Shown: positions 35,739-46,286 of the stretch, piece by piece
Position numbering within the stretch: position 1 is the stretch's first letter
Layout of the letters: each line of letters begins with the position of its first letter
From: Ferrovibrio sp.
GTDB lineage: Bacteria > Pseudomonadota > Alphaproteobacteria > Ferrovibrionales > Ferrovibrionaceae
Direction of reading: 5' to 3'
DNA: 64,000 nucleotides
Assembly (NCBI RefSeq): GCF_019636075.1
Contig: NZ_JAHBYG010000002.1
Location: 124,001 to 188,000, forward strand
The notes under the pieces: generated by a model
What the model saw: only the letters and a program-made list of their open reading frames with translations
Told to the model about the DNA's origin: nothing
The model's database searches: none
Translations under genes and position numbers: made by a program

Positions 35739-36598
35739 ATCACGCCATGTCTATGCGCGATCAGAATGCCAAGCAAAATGATGCCATGCGGAGCGATGGC
35801 CGTATCCTGGAATGCCGTGGCATCGAACGCTCTTTCGGCGGTCTCAAAGCTTTGAAATCCGTTGATATTCATGTTGATCGCGGCGAGATATTCGGTCTGG
35901 TCGGTCCGAATGGATCGGGCAAGACCACGATGGTGAATGTGGTGACCGGCTTTTACCCACCCAATGCCGGCAGCGTGCAGCTATTCGGCCAGGATATCAC
36001 CGGGATGAAGCCGAACCGCGTGGCGCGAATGGGCGTGGCGCGCACTTTCCAGAATCTGGCGCTGTTTCGCGGCATGAGCGTGCTGGATAATATCTTGCTC
36101 GGGCGCCATGTGCATATGAAGCCGGGCGCTTTGCCCTCGCTATTCTACTGGCTGTGGGGTGCGCGCGAAGAGATCGCCCATCGCCGCGCGGCGGAAGACA
36201 TCATCGATTTCATGCAATTGCAGGATATCCGCGACGAGCCGGTGGAAGTGATTCCCATGGGTTTGCAGAAGCGCGTTGAGCTTGCTCGCGCCCTGGTGGC
36301 CGAACCGCGTTTTCTGATTCTGGACGAGCCGATGGCCGGTATGAATCAGGAAGAGAAGGAATACATCGCCCGCTTCATCCTGGATGCGCGCGACGAACGC
36401 AATGTCAGCATCCTGTTGATCGAGCATCATATGGATGTCGTGACCGCGATCTGCGACCGCATCGTGGTGCTCAGCTATGGCGAAATTATCGCCCAGGGCG
36501 AACCGAAGGCTGCCATCGCCGATCCGCAGGTTATCACTGCCTATCTGGGCGAACGGGCGGCAGCCCGCGTGCTGCAGGCGAATGGAGGGGCGCCATGA
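35735..36598 (+). CDS. Branched-chain-amino-acid-type ABC transporter ATP-binding protein (LivG-like)
   Basis: 287 aa; GTG start overlapping the leader ORF stop, alternative ATG at 35747. Walker A GPNGSGKTT, Walker B FLILDEPMAGM, long LivG insert. The signature loop is atypical: PMGLQKRVELARAL in place of LSYGQ, a form seen in Liv-type transporters linked to CoA ligases. Overlaps the acyl-CoA synthetase gene by ATGA. Ligand probably a hydrophobic acid and not an amino acid, judged from the operon. Confidence 0.88.
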   Translation: MNHAMSMRDQNAKQNDAMRSDGRILECRGIERSFGGLKALKSVDIHVDRGEIFGLVGPNGSGKTTMVNVVTGFYPPNAGSVQLFGQDITGMKPNRVARMGVARTFQNLALFRGMSVLDNILLGRHVHMKPGALPSLFYWLWGAREEIAHRRAAEDIIDFMQLQDIRDEPVEVIPMGLQKRVELARALVAEPRFLILDEPMAGMNQEEKEYIARFILDARDERNVSILLIEHHMDVVTAICDRIVVLSYGEIIAQGEPKAAIADPQVITAYLGERAAARVLQANGGAP

Positions 36599-38499
36599 AT
36601 GGCGCGCGTCCCGGCAGCCTGATTGCGGCATTGGCGCGCAATGCCGAGCAATATGGCGACCGCATCGCTTTCCGCGAGCGCGATTTCGGCATCTGGCAGC
36701 AAGCCACCTGGAAGGATGTGCGCGACACCGTTCTGGCCCTGGCGGCGGGCTTCGAGGAGTTGGGCGTTGTGCCGGGCAACGCGGTGATCGTTGTGGGCGA
36801 TAATCGCGCCAATCTGTACTATTCCATGCTGGCAGCGAATGTGCTGCGGGCTTTTCCTTCGCCGATTTTCCCCGATGTGCCGGTGGATGAATTGGAAACC
36901 TATACGCGCTTCGGCAATCCCGCGCTGGCTGTGGCCGAGGATCAGGAGCAGGTGGATAAGCTGGTTGGCCTGCGCGAGCGCTCGGGCCGGCCGAAGGTTA
37001 TCCTGTTCGATGATCCGCGTGGCCTGCTGCGCGACCGGCCGGAAGGCGTGTTGTCGCTGGACGAGGTTGCGGCACGTGGCAAGGCACGCTTGGCGGCCAA
37101 TCCAGGCCTTGCCGCCGATCTGCTGAGCCGATGCCAGCCCGATGATATCGCCGTGTTGCTGTATTCCTCGGGTACCACGGGTTTGCCCAAGGGTATTCCA
37201 CTGCGTCATCGCAACGTGAGCGGTGGCATCGAAAATGCCGAGAAAGGCGGCTATTTCCGCCCGCATGAGGAGTTGTTCGCCTATCTGCCTACAGCCTGGG
37301 TGGGTGACTTCGTATTCACCCTGGGTGCCGGCCTGATGCTGGTGGCCACCATCAACATCCCCGAGCGGCAGGAAACCGTGCTGCAGGATTTGCGGGCGGT
37401 GGCGCCGACCTTCTATCTCGCCGCGCCGCGTGCCTGGGACAACATGCTTACCCGTGTGCAGGTGGGCATGGCGGATTCCACCCCGCTCAAGCGTCGGCTG
37501 TTCGATTATTTCATGCCGCTTGCCGTGGAGCAGGAACGCCAGCGCCTGGCCGGGCGCGAACCTGGTCTGGGTGGTAAACTTCTGCATGCGCTGGGTGAGA
37601 TTCTGGTCTATGGCCCATTGAAGGATCAGCTTGGCCTGTCGCGCGCCGAGCGGGCTTTCACTGGCGGCGAGGCGATGGGGGAGGATACGTTCCTGTTTTT
37701 CCGCGCGCTTGGCGTGAAGTTAAAGCAGTTCTACGGCCAGACCGAAACTTCGGCGCTTTCTGCGGCACAAAGCGAAGGTCATGTGAAACTGCATACCGTG
37801 GGCCCACCGATGCCTGGGGTAGATATAAAAATTGATGATAGCGGCGAGATATTGATCCGGTCGGCTTCGGTTATCGACGGCTATTTCGATGATGCGGAAG
37901 CCACCCGTAAGGCTTTGGTGGATGGCTGGCTGCATACCGGCGATGCCGGCTATCTGGATGAAGATGGCCACCTGGCCGTGCTTGGCCGTGTGAGCGAAGT
38001 GGTGCGCACCGGGGCCGGCGAGCGCTATATCCCGAATTATATCGAGAATCGCATCAAGTTCAGCCAATTCGTGCGCAACGTGGCGGTGATCGGCGCCGGC
38101 AAGCCATTCCTATCTGCCATCGTGTGTATCGATCTTGAAGCCACCGGCCATTGGGCCGAGAAACGCGCCATCACTTACACCTCCTATGCCGAACTGTCGC
38201 AGCAGCCGGAGGTGTATGAACTAATCGCCGGTGTGTTGCAGCATATGAATGCCAGCCAGCCGGAGGGATTGAAAATCCATCGCTTCGTGAATCTGCATAA
38301 GGATTTCGATGCCGATGACGGCGAGATTACCCGCACGCGCAAACTGCGCCGCAATATCATCGAGGAGCGCTATGCGACGTTGATTGCCGCGCTGGAAGGC
38401 ACTGCCGATAGCGCCTCCTTCGATGCCGAAATTACCTATGAGGATGGCTCGCGCGGCAAGCTGAGCCGGGTTCTCGCAATCAGGGAGGTGCCGGCCTGA
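36595..38499 (+). CDS. Long-chain acyl-CoA synthetase-type AMP ligase inside the liv operon
   Basis: 634 aa, the long (FAA1/FadD15-like) class of adenylate-forming enzymes. P-loop YSSGTTGLPKGIPL, motif FYGQTETSA, hinge LGRVSEVVRTGAGERYIPN and DDGEITRTRKLRRN near the C-terminus. Activates an acid to acyl-CoA at the membrane; being coupled by overlaps to LivG (ATGA) and LivH, it probably traps the substrate brought in by this transporter. The natural acid is unknown. Confidence 0.88.
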   Translation: MNGARPGSLIAALARNAEQYGDRIAFRERDFGIWQQATWKDVRDTVLALAAGFEELGVVPGNAVIVVGDNRANLYYSMLAANVLRAFPSPIFPDVPVDELETYTRFGNPALAVAEDQEQVDKLVGLRERSGRPKVILFDDPRGLLRDRPEGVLSLDEVAARGKARLAANPGLAADLLSRCQPDDIAVLLYSSGTTGLPKGIPLRHRNVSGGIENAEKGGYFRPHEELFAYLPTAWVGDFVFTLGAGLMLVATINIPERQETVLQDLRAVAPTFYLAAPRAWDNMLTRVQVGMADSTPLKRRLFDYFMPLAVEQERQRLAGREPGLGGKLLHALGEILVYGPLKDQLGLSRAERAFTGGEAMGEDTFLFFRALGVKLKQFYGQTETSALSAAQSEGHVKLHTVGPPMPGVDIKIDDSGEILIRSASVIDGYFDDAEATRKALVDGWLHTGDAGYLDEDGHLAVLGRVSEVVRTGAGERYIPNYIENRIKFSQFVRNVAVIGAGKPFLSAIVCIDLEATGHWAEKRAITYTSYAELSQQPEVYELIAGVLQHMNASQPEGLKIHRFVNLHKDFDADDGEITRTRKLRRNIIEERYATLIAALEGTADSASFDAEITYEDGSRGKLSRVLAIREVPA

Positions 38500-39386
38500 T
38501 GGATTGGCTGCTGCTCGCCGAACTCGGCATCAATGGAATATTCGTCGGCCTGATGTATGGTCTGGTCGCTCTTGGCATTGTGCTGATCTACAAAACCTCC
38601 GGCCTGGCCAATCTGGCGCAGGGCGCATTGGCGATGACCGGTGCCTATGCGGCCTGGGCGATATCCGTGCCGCTGGGATTGCCGATCTGGCTGGCGATTC
38701 CGCTGGCTCTGGTGGCGATGTTCTGCTTCGGGGCCATTACCGAACGGTTGGCGCTGCGGCGTATGATCGGCCAACCGGTGATCATGGCGATCATGCTTAC
38801 ACTGGGTATCGAGATCATGCTGCGCGGTCTGTTGCCGGGTTTTGCCGGAGCCGCCGTGAAGCGGCTGGATATCGGCATTCCGGTCACGCCGCTATTCGTG
38901 GGCGATCTGCTGCTCAACCGCGCCACGCTGATTGGCGGCACGGTGTCGTTTGCCATGATCCTGCTATCTCTGCTGCTGTTCAACTCGCGGCTCGGCGTGG
39001 TGATGCGCGCGGTGTCGGATGACCAGACTGCTTCTTGGGCGGTGGGTATTCGAGTGGAACGCGCGATTGCGATTTCCTGGGGGCTGGCTGCTGCCAGCGC
39101 CACTGTGGCCGGTGTGATCTGGGGGGCAACGCAGGGCGTGGATTGGTCGCTCTCTCTGCTGCTGATCAAGGCTTTGGCGATTGCCATCCTGGGCGGACTG
39201 GATTCCATTCCCGGCGTGCTGATTGCCGGTGTGATCGTGGGCGTGGCCGAAAGCGTGGCCACCGGCATACTCGATCCGCTGGTGGGCGGGGGCACCCGGG
39301 ATATCGTTGCATCCGTGATCATTCTGCTCACCCTGCTGCTGAAGCCGCATGGCCTGTTCGGCCGCGAACATATCGAGCGAATCTGA
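38499..39386 (+). CDS. Liv-type ABC transporter permease (LivH-like)
   Basis: 295 aa, eight or so membrane segments. LivH landmarks: NGIFVGLMYGLVALGIVLIY, KTSGLANLAQGALAMTGAY, SWGLAAASATVAGVIWG, KALAIAILGGLDSIPGVLIA. One-base overlap with the synthetase stop; ends one base into livM. Confidence 0.92.
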   Translation: MDWLLLAELGINGIFVGLMYGLVALGIVLIYKTSGLANLAQGALAMTGAYAAWAISVPLGLPIWLAIPLALVAMFCFGAITERLALRRMIGQPVIMAIMLTLGIEIMLRGLLPGFAGAAVKRLDIGIPVTPLFVGDLLLNRATLIGGTVSFAMILLSLLLFNSRLGVVMRAVSDDQTASWAVGIRVERAIAISWGLAAASATVAGVIWGATQGVDWSLSLLLIKALAIAILGGLDSIPGVLIAGVIVGVAESVATGILDPLVGGGTRDIVASVIILLTLLLKPHGLFGREHIERI

Positions 39387-40459
39387 TGTTCTATCGACGC
39401 GCCGGCATACGTTTCACCCGCTACCGCGACGAGCGCCAGATTTGGCCGTTGCCGCTGGATCGCCGCCTCATGCTGCTGGTTCTGCTGCTGGCTCTGGCGG
39501 CGCCCTATCTGCTGGATCGGCTGTATCTGGTGGGGTATCTGCTGCCCTGGCTGATCTGGGCCACGGCGGCGCTTGGCCTCAACCTGCTGATGGGCACGGC
39601 CGGTCAGGTGCATCTGGGCTATGGCGCGGTGATCGGCATGGGGGCTTATGGCTCGGTGCATCTGGTGCGTGCCGGCGCGCCGCTGGAACTGGCCATGCTG
39701 GCCGGTGGCCTGATCAGTGCCGCCGTAGGTATCGTGTTCGGTGCCGCGGCTTTACGCGTAAAGGGGCTGTATCTGGCGATGGCCACATTGGCCATGCAAT
39801 ACATCGTCGATTTCGTTATCAGCCATGTGCCCTTCATTAGCGGCGGCAGCCAGGCCACCATCACCGTGCCGCCGGTGCGGTTTTTGGGGATTCCCATCGT
39901 GGGCGATGCCGCCGTGTATTACATGGCACTCGGCGTCTGCATCGTGGTGACGCTGTTCATGCTGAATGTACGGCGCACTGCATTTGGCCGGGCCCTGGCG
40001 GCGGTACGCGAGAAGGATTATGCCGCAGAGGTTATCGGCGTGGATACCTTCCGCTTCAAGCTGCTGGCCTTTTGGGTTTCCTCCTTCATCGGCGGCGTTG
40101 TGGGCTCGGTACTGGCGGTTTGCTATCTGCGCTCGATCTCGCCGGATCAATTCCATATCGAATTGTCGATCCAATTGGTCGCCATGGTGATCGTGGGCGG
40201 CATGGGTAGCGTGCTGGGCAGCTTCTTCGGCGCGGCACTCATCCTGTTCGCCCCCATCGTGCTCAACAACCTGATCGGCTTCATGGCCGATAGCATGGAC
40301 ATGCAGATCAGCACGGATCTGCGTGCTCATGTGCCGTTGATGCTATATGGCGGCCTGATCGTCGGCTTCTTGCTCTGGGAGCCGCTCGGCTTGGCCAAGA
40401 TCTATAACAATATGAGGAACTATTTTCTGGTATGGCCGTTCCGCCATGCCCAACGCTGA
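39386..40459 (+). CDS. Liv-type ABC transporter permease (LivM-like)
   Basis: 357 aa. The start ATG overlaps the livH stop; the open frame upstream to 39035 runs inside livH. Landmarks: LGLNLLMGTAGQVHLGYGAV, RVKGLYLAMATLAMQYIVDF, GRALAAVREKDYAAEVIGVD, VIVGGMGSVLGSFFGAA. Confidence 0.92.
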   Translation: MFYRRAGIRFTRYRDERQIWPLPLDRRLMLLVLLLALAAPYLLDRLYLVGYLLPWLIWATAALGLNLLMGTAGQVHLGYGAVIGMGAYGSVHLVRAGAPLELAMLAGGLISAAVGIVFGAAALRVKGLYLAMATLAMQYIVDFVISHVPFISGGSQATITVPPVRFLGIPIVGDAAVYYMALGVCIVVTLFMLNVRRTAFGRALAAVREKDYAAEVIGVDTFRFKLLAFWVSSFIGGVVGSVLAVCYLRSISPDQFHIELSIQLVAMVIVGGMGSVLGSFFGAALILFAPIVLNNLIGFMADSMDMQISTDLRAHVPLMLYGGLIVGFLLWEPLGLAKIYNNMRNYFLVWPFRHAQR

Positions 40460-40497
40460 AGACAGAACCGCGTATAACGATAAACCAGGAGGAAACA

Positions 40498-41760
40498 ATG
40501 CAGATCGATCGTCGCAATATGCTTGCCGGTATGGGCGCCGCTGCCTTGGCGTCGCAGGTTCCGGTCCGTGTGGCCTTCGGCCAGGACAAGACCATCCGCT
40601 TCCTGCTGACGCAGGATTTCACCCGCGTCTATACTTTCGTTACGGCTGAATACAGTCAGGGTCAGCGCGACTATATCTCGCTGATCAACGAACGCGGTGG
40701 TATCGGCGGCCACAAGATCGTGGCGGAAGTATCGGATCACGGCAACGACCTGCCGCGCGCCATCGAGAGCTACGAACGCGCCAAGGCCCAGGGCATGGTG
40801 CTGGTGGATCCGCTGTCCACGCCGGTGGCGCGTGCACTGGTCACCCGCGTGCTGGCCGACAAGGTGAACATGATCACCGCCTTCTCAGGCCGCTCGGATG
40901 CCGCCGATGGTTCGGTGTTTCCCTATATCTTCCCGCTCTCGCCCAATTATTGGACGCAGATGGGCCTGCTGATCGATTATTTCCGCCAGACCGACGGCAA
41001 TCTGAAGGGCAAGAAGATTTGCTTCGTGCATATCGACACGCCGTTCGGCAAGGAGCCGCTGCCGATCCTGGAGGCCCTGCGCGATAAACTGGGCTATGAG
41101 TTGCAGACCTTCCCCTATACGCCGCCGGGCAATGACCAGTCTGCGATCTGGCCGCAGGTGCGGCGTGCCCGCCCGGATTGGGTGGTGTTCTGGGGCGCCG
41201 GCGTGGGCCAGACCGTGGCGCTCACCGAGGCGATCCGCAACGGCATCCGCATGGATCGCATGTCTTCCAGCGTCTGGCTGTCGGAATCCGATATGGATGT
41301 GGTGGGGCGCGAACAGGCCAAAGGTGTGCTCAAGATCGATCCCTGCGTGCTGGGCCGCGAAGCCAAGCCGATCCAGGCCATCCTCGATACCGTGGTGAAG
41401 CCCGGCAAGGGCGCAGGGCCGGAAAACAAGGTGGGCACCGTCTATTACAGCTACGGCGTGATGATTACCGCGCTGATCCTGGAGGGCGTGCGCAAGGCTT
41501 TCGAGATTGCGCCGAATGGCCCGATCAGCGGCCCCTGGCTGAATGCCGGCTTGCATGCCATCAAGGATTTCACCGCTGATGGCATGATCCCGGCAACCAC
41601 CATCACTACCGCCGATCATCAGGGCGGCGGCAAGGGCCGCATCTCGCGTTGGGATGGCGGCAAGTTCACGCCGATCACCGATTGGTATTCGGCCAACCAG
41701 GATGTGGTCTGGGCAGAGGTGAAGAAATACTCCTCTGAATTCGCCAAGACCGGCAAGTAA
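40498..41760 (+). CDS. Liv-type periplasmic substrate-binding protein (LivK-like)
   Basis: 420 aa from the ATG at 40498 (CCAGGAGG upstream); the frame from 40432 overlaps livM. Exported protein with a signal peptide (NMLAGMGAAALASQVPVRVA) of Peripla_BP_6 type. Ligand unknown; several members of this subgroup bind aromatic or fatty acids and not amino acids. A hairpin follows the stop. Confidence 0.9.
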   Translation: MQIDRRNMLAGMGAAALASQVPVRVAFGQDKTIRFLLTQDFTRVYTFVTAEYSQGQRDYISLINERGGIGGHKIVAEVSDHGNDLPRAIESYERAKAQGMVLVDPLSTPVARALVTRVLADKVNMITAFSGRSDAADGSVFPYIFPLSPNYWTQMGLLIDYFRQTDGNLKGKKICFVHIDTPFGKEPLPILEALRDKLGYELQTFPYTPPGNDQSAIWPQVRRARPDWVVFWGAGVGQTVALTEAIRNGIRMDRMSSSVWLSESDMDVVGREQAKGVLKIDPCVLGREAKPIQAILDTVVKPGKGAGPENKVGTVYYSYGVMITALILEGVRKAFEIAPNGPISGPWLNAGLHAIKDFTADGMIPATTITTADHQGGGKGRISRWDGGKFTPITDWYSANQDVVWAEVKKYSSEFAKTGK

Positions 41761-41767
41761 ACGTTAT

Positions 41768-41800
41768 CCGGCGCGGCACGCTAATACGCTGCCGCGCCGG
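41768..41800 (+). terminator. Stem-loop between livK and livF
   Basis: CCGGCGCGGCA (41768-41778) pairs perfectly with TGCCGCGCCGG (41790-41800), followed by TTCCCTCTC. Located 7 bp after the livK stop and 26 bp before livF in the same direction; likely 3'-end protection or partial termination. Confidence 0.7.
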
Positions 41801-41826
41801 TTCCCTCTCAATCTTTGTAGGCGAGC

Positions 41827-42618
41827 ATGGCGCTGCTTGAGCTGAACAATATCGAGGTGGTTTACGACCAGGTGTTTCTGGCCGTGAAGGGCGTGTCAAT
41901 CGCCGTGCCGGACGGCGGGCTGGTGGCGTTGCTCGGCGCCAATGGCGCGGGCAAGAGCACGGTGCTGAAAACCGTGAGCGGCCTGCTCAAGCCCGAACGC
42001 GGTTCGGTCACGCGCGGCGACGTGACATTCGAGGGGCGCGATATCCTCAAGCTCGACCCGCCCGAGCGGGTGCGCGCGGGCATCGTGCATTGCCTGGAGG
42101 GAAGGCGGGTTTTCGGCCATCTCACGCCGGCGGAGAATCTGATCGCAGCCACTTCGATGCATAACGACCGCAGCCATGTGAACGATCTGATGGAACAGAT
42201 GTTCGCGCTGTTCCCTCGCTTGGCCCAGCGCGCCAAGGCCAAGGCCGGATACCTTTCTGGCGGCGAGCAGCAGATGCTGGCCATCGCGCGCGCGCTGATG
42301 ACGGAGCCTAAGCTTATCATGCTCGACGAGCCCAGCCTGGGGCTGGCACCGTATCTGGTGGACGAAATCTTCGACATCGTGCGCCGCATAAACGAAGAGA
42401 AGAAAGTGGCGGTGCTGTTGGTCGAGCAGAATGCCGCTGCCGCATTGGATGTGGCGCAATCCGCCTATCTGATCGAAAACGGCCGCGTGGTGATGAATGG
42501 CCCGGTGGATGTGCTGAAGGCCAACCCCGATGTGCAGGCGGCCTATCTCGGCGGCGCGCATAAGGTGGATTACCACGCCGTGAAGCATTATCGCCGCCGC
42601 AAGCGCTGGCTGGCCTGA
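41827..42618 (+). CDS. Liv-type ABC transporter ATP-binding protein (LivF-like)
   Basis: 263 aa. Walker A GANGAGKST, signature LSGGEQQMLAIARAL, Walker B IMLDEPSLGLAPYLV, and the LivF segment EGRRVFGHLTPAENL. A C-terminal KVDYHAVKHYRRRKRW tail is longer than usual. Completes the five-component transporter (ATPase, two permeases, binding protein, second ATPase). Confidence 0.92.
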   Translation: MALLELNNIEVVYDQVFLAVKGVSIAVPDGGLVALLGANGAGKSTVLKTVSGLLKPERGSVTRGDVTFEGRDILKLDPPERVRAGIVHCLEGRRVFGHLTPAENLIAATSMHNDRSHVNDLMEQMFALFPRLAQRAKAKAGYLSGGEQQMLAIARALMTEPKLIMLDEPSLGLAPYLVDEIFDIVRRINEEKKVAVLLVEQNAAAALDVAQSAYLIENGRVVMNGPVDVLKANPDVQAAYLGGAHKVDYHAVKHYRRRKRWLA

Positions 42619-42658
42619 GCGGGAGGAAGCGCATGTCTGGAGATCAGCACCGCATGTT

Positions 42659-42675
42659 AATGAACAAAATTCATT
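42659..42675. promoter_or_regulatory. Operator before the carboxylase operon
   Basis: AATGAA-CAAAA-TTCATT, perfect 6-bp arms, 20 bp before the biotin carboxylase ATG. With its flanks (TT...TG) it is identical at 17 of 21 positions to the repeat at the tetR start (47687-47703). A GATAAT at 42684-42689 could be the -10 element; then the mRNA would be nearly leaderless, which fits the lack of a ribosome site. Confidence 0.65.
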
Positions 42676-42694
42676 TGCACGCGGATAATCCGTC

Positions 42695-44173
<1,479 letters not shown>

Positions 44174-44176
44174 GCC

Positions 44177-44662
44177 ATGCGTTTCGATCTGGATGGCACA
44201 GCTTGCGATATTGCGGTGATGGCCCGGCGACCAGAGCTTGCCTTAGTGGTGAATGGCCATGGCGTCAGGTTGAGCGAATTGCCAGCCGAACAGGGCGCCT
44301 TTCGCTTGAATGTGGGCGGCCAGGAGATCCGTGGCTGGCGTTGGGTGCAAGGCGATGAGGTGCATCTGCGGTTGAACGGTCGCAGCCTGGTGCTGCGCCG
44401 CCATGATATCCGCAACGAGCAGGCGGACGGCAATGCAGCCAGCGGCAATCTGCATGCCGAGATGCCGGGTACTGTGGTGGCGCTGCATGCATTGCCGGGC
44501 AGGGAAGTGGAGGCCGGCGACAAGCTGCTGACCATCGAAAGCATGAAATTGCAGACGACATTGACAGCATCGCGGCCAGGCCGCATCGCCGCTTTGCATG
44601 TGGCGGAGAATGCCAGTTTCGAGCGCGGCGCCTTGCTGGTCAGTTTCGCGGAGCCTGAGTGA
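44177..44662 (+). CDS. Acyl-CoA carboxylase, separate biotin carrier protein
   Basis: 161 aa. C-terminal biotinyl domain (about 90-160) with the biotin lysine K124 in TIESMKLQTTL, a variant of the common AMKM. The N-terminal about 85 residues match the beta-barrel (BT-like) region that in fused carboxylases joins carrier and carboxyltransferase. Lies between the biotin carboxylase and carboxyltransferase genes, overlapping the latter by GTGA. Confidence 0.87.
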   Translation: MRFDLDGTACDIAVMARRPELALVVNGHGVRLSELPAEQGAFRLNVGGQEIRGWRWVQGDEVHLRLNGRSLVLRRHDIRNEQADGNAASGNLHAEMPGTVVALHALPGREVEAGDKLLTIESMKLQTTLTASRPGRIAALHVAENASFERGALLVSFAEPE

Positions 44663-46275
44663 AAGCCATGAGCATCATCCGATCCGCCATTCGCACGAAT
44701 GATGAGGAATTCCGTCAGCGCTATGCCGCCAATCGCGCGCTGGCTGCCGAACTGCATCGCCGCCAGCAGGCAGCGCGCCATGAGCGGCCGGCGCGCGATA
44801 TCGAGCGTTTGTCCGGCCATGGCAAGCTGCTGCCGCGCCAGCGGCTGGACTTGCTGCTCGATCCCGGCACGCCCTTCCTGGAGCTTTCCACCCTGGCCGC
44901 CAACATGGCCTATGATGGCGGTTCGCCGGGCGCCAGTTGCCTCACCGGTATCGGTATCGTGGCCGGGCGCGAAGTGATGATCCACGCCGACGATCCCACG
45001 GTGAAGGGCGGGGCCTGGTATCCGCTCACCGTGAAAAAGATCGTGCGCTGCCTGGAAATCGCCTTGGAGAATCGGTTGCCGGTGATCCATCTCTGCGATT
45101 CCGCCGGTGGCTTTCTGCAAATGCAGTCGGATGTGTTCCCAGACAAGCATATGGCCGGTCGCATCTTCCGTAATCAATCCTTGCTCAGCAAGGCTGGTAT
45201 CCAGCAGTTGGCCCTTGTTTTCGGCCATTGCACGGCGGGCGGTGCGTATATTCCCGCACTCAGCGATTACAATGTGATCGTGCGCGGCACCGGCGCGGTG
45301 TTTTTGGCCGGCCCGCCTTTGGTGAAGGCCGCCACCGGTGCTATCGTTTCCGCTGACGATCTGGGCGGCGCCACGTTGCATACCACGGTTTCCGGCACGT
45401 GCGATTATCCGGCAAACAGTGAACAGGAAGCCATCGCCATCGGCCGCGAGATCGTGGCGCAATGGACGCCGCAGACCAAGACCCTCATTGCCTGCGATCC
45501 CGCCGATCCGCCGCTTTACGATCCGGACGAGCTTTACGGCATCATCCCCGATGCCATCAAGAAAAGCTTCGATATGCGCGAGGTGATTGCGCGCCTGGTG
45601 GATGGCAGCCGCTTCCATGAATACCAGCCGGCCTATGGGCCTACGCTGGTTTGCGGCTATGCCAGCATCTGGGGCCAGCGGATCGGTATCCTGGCCAATA
45701 ACGGCGTGCTTTTCAACGACAGCACGCTCAAGGGCGCGCATTTCATAGAGCTCTGCAATCAAAACAACACGCCGATGCTGTTCCTGCAGAATATCACCGG
45801 CTACATGGTGGGCCAGGATTACGAGGCCGCCGGCATCACCAAGGATGGAGCCAAGATGATCATGGCGCAGGCTTGCAGCCATGTGCCGAAGTTTACCGTG
45901 ATGTGCCATGCTTCGTTCGGCGCCGGCAATTACGGCATGTGCGGCAGGGCTTTCGATTCACGTTTCCTGTTTTCCTGGCCCAATCATCAGATCGGCGTGA
46001 TGGGCGGCGAGCAGGCGGCCAATACGCTGGTGGATGTGAAGCTGCAGCAATTGCGCCGCACCGGTGCGGCGGTGGATGCAGCAGAGATCGAAAAGCTGCG
46101 AGCCGATACGCTGGAGGCCTATCAGTCGCAGCTATCGGCTTATCATTCCACATCCGAGCTTTGGGATGATGGCCTGCTTGATCCGGTGGATACCCGCAAT
46201 GCTTTGGGCATCGCCATATCGGCGGCGCTGAACGCCCCGTTCGGCCAGCCGGGTTATGGCGTGTTGCGACTTTAA
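44659..46275 (+). CDS. Acyl-CoA carboxylase, carboxyltransferase (beta) subunit
   Basis: 538 aa, the size of MccB/LiuB/AtuC. Starts at GTG overlapping the carrier stop, or ATG at 44668. Carries both crotonase-type lobes: HCTAGGAYIPALSDYNVIVR, FLAGPPLVKAATGAIVSADD and, in the C-terminal lobe, GILANNGVLFNDSTLKGAHF and NITGYMVGQDYEAAGI. Transfers CO2 to an acyl-CoA. It is of the methylcrotonyl/geranyl-CoA class; the exact substrate cannot be fixed. Confidence 0.9.
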   Translation: MKAMSIIRSAIRTNDEEFRQRYAANRALAAELHRRQQAARHERPARDIERLSGHGKLLPRQRLDLLLDPGTPFLELSTLAANMAYDGGSPGASCLTGIGIVAGREVMIHADDPTVKGGAWYPLTVKKIVRCLEIALENRLPVIHLCDSAGGFLQMQSDVFPDKHMAGRIFRNQSLLSKAGIQQLALVFGHCTAGGAYIPALSDYNVIVRGTGAVFLAGPPLVKAATGAIVSADDLGGATLHTTVSGTCDYPANSEQEAIAIGREIVAQWTPQTKTLIACDPADPPLYDPDELYGIIPDAIKKSFDMREVIARLVDGSRFHEYQPAYGPTLVCGYASIWGQRIGILANNGVLFNDSTLKGAHFIELCNQNNTPMLFLQNITGYMVGQDYEAAGITKDGAKMIMAQACSHVPKFTVMCHASFGAGNYGMCGRAFDSRFLFSWPNHQIGVMGGEQAANTLVDVKLQQLRRTGAAVDAAEIEKLRADTLEAYQSQLSAYHSTSELWDDGLLDPVDTRNALGIAISAALNAPFGQPGYGVLRL

Positions 46276-46286
46276 GGAGACGTGTG

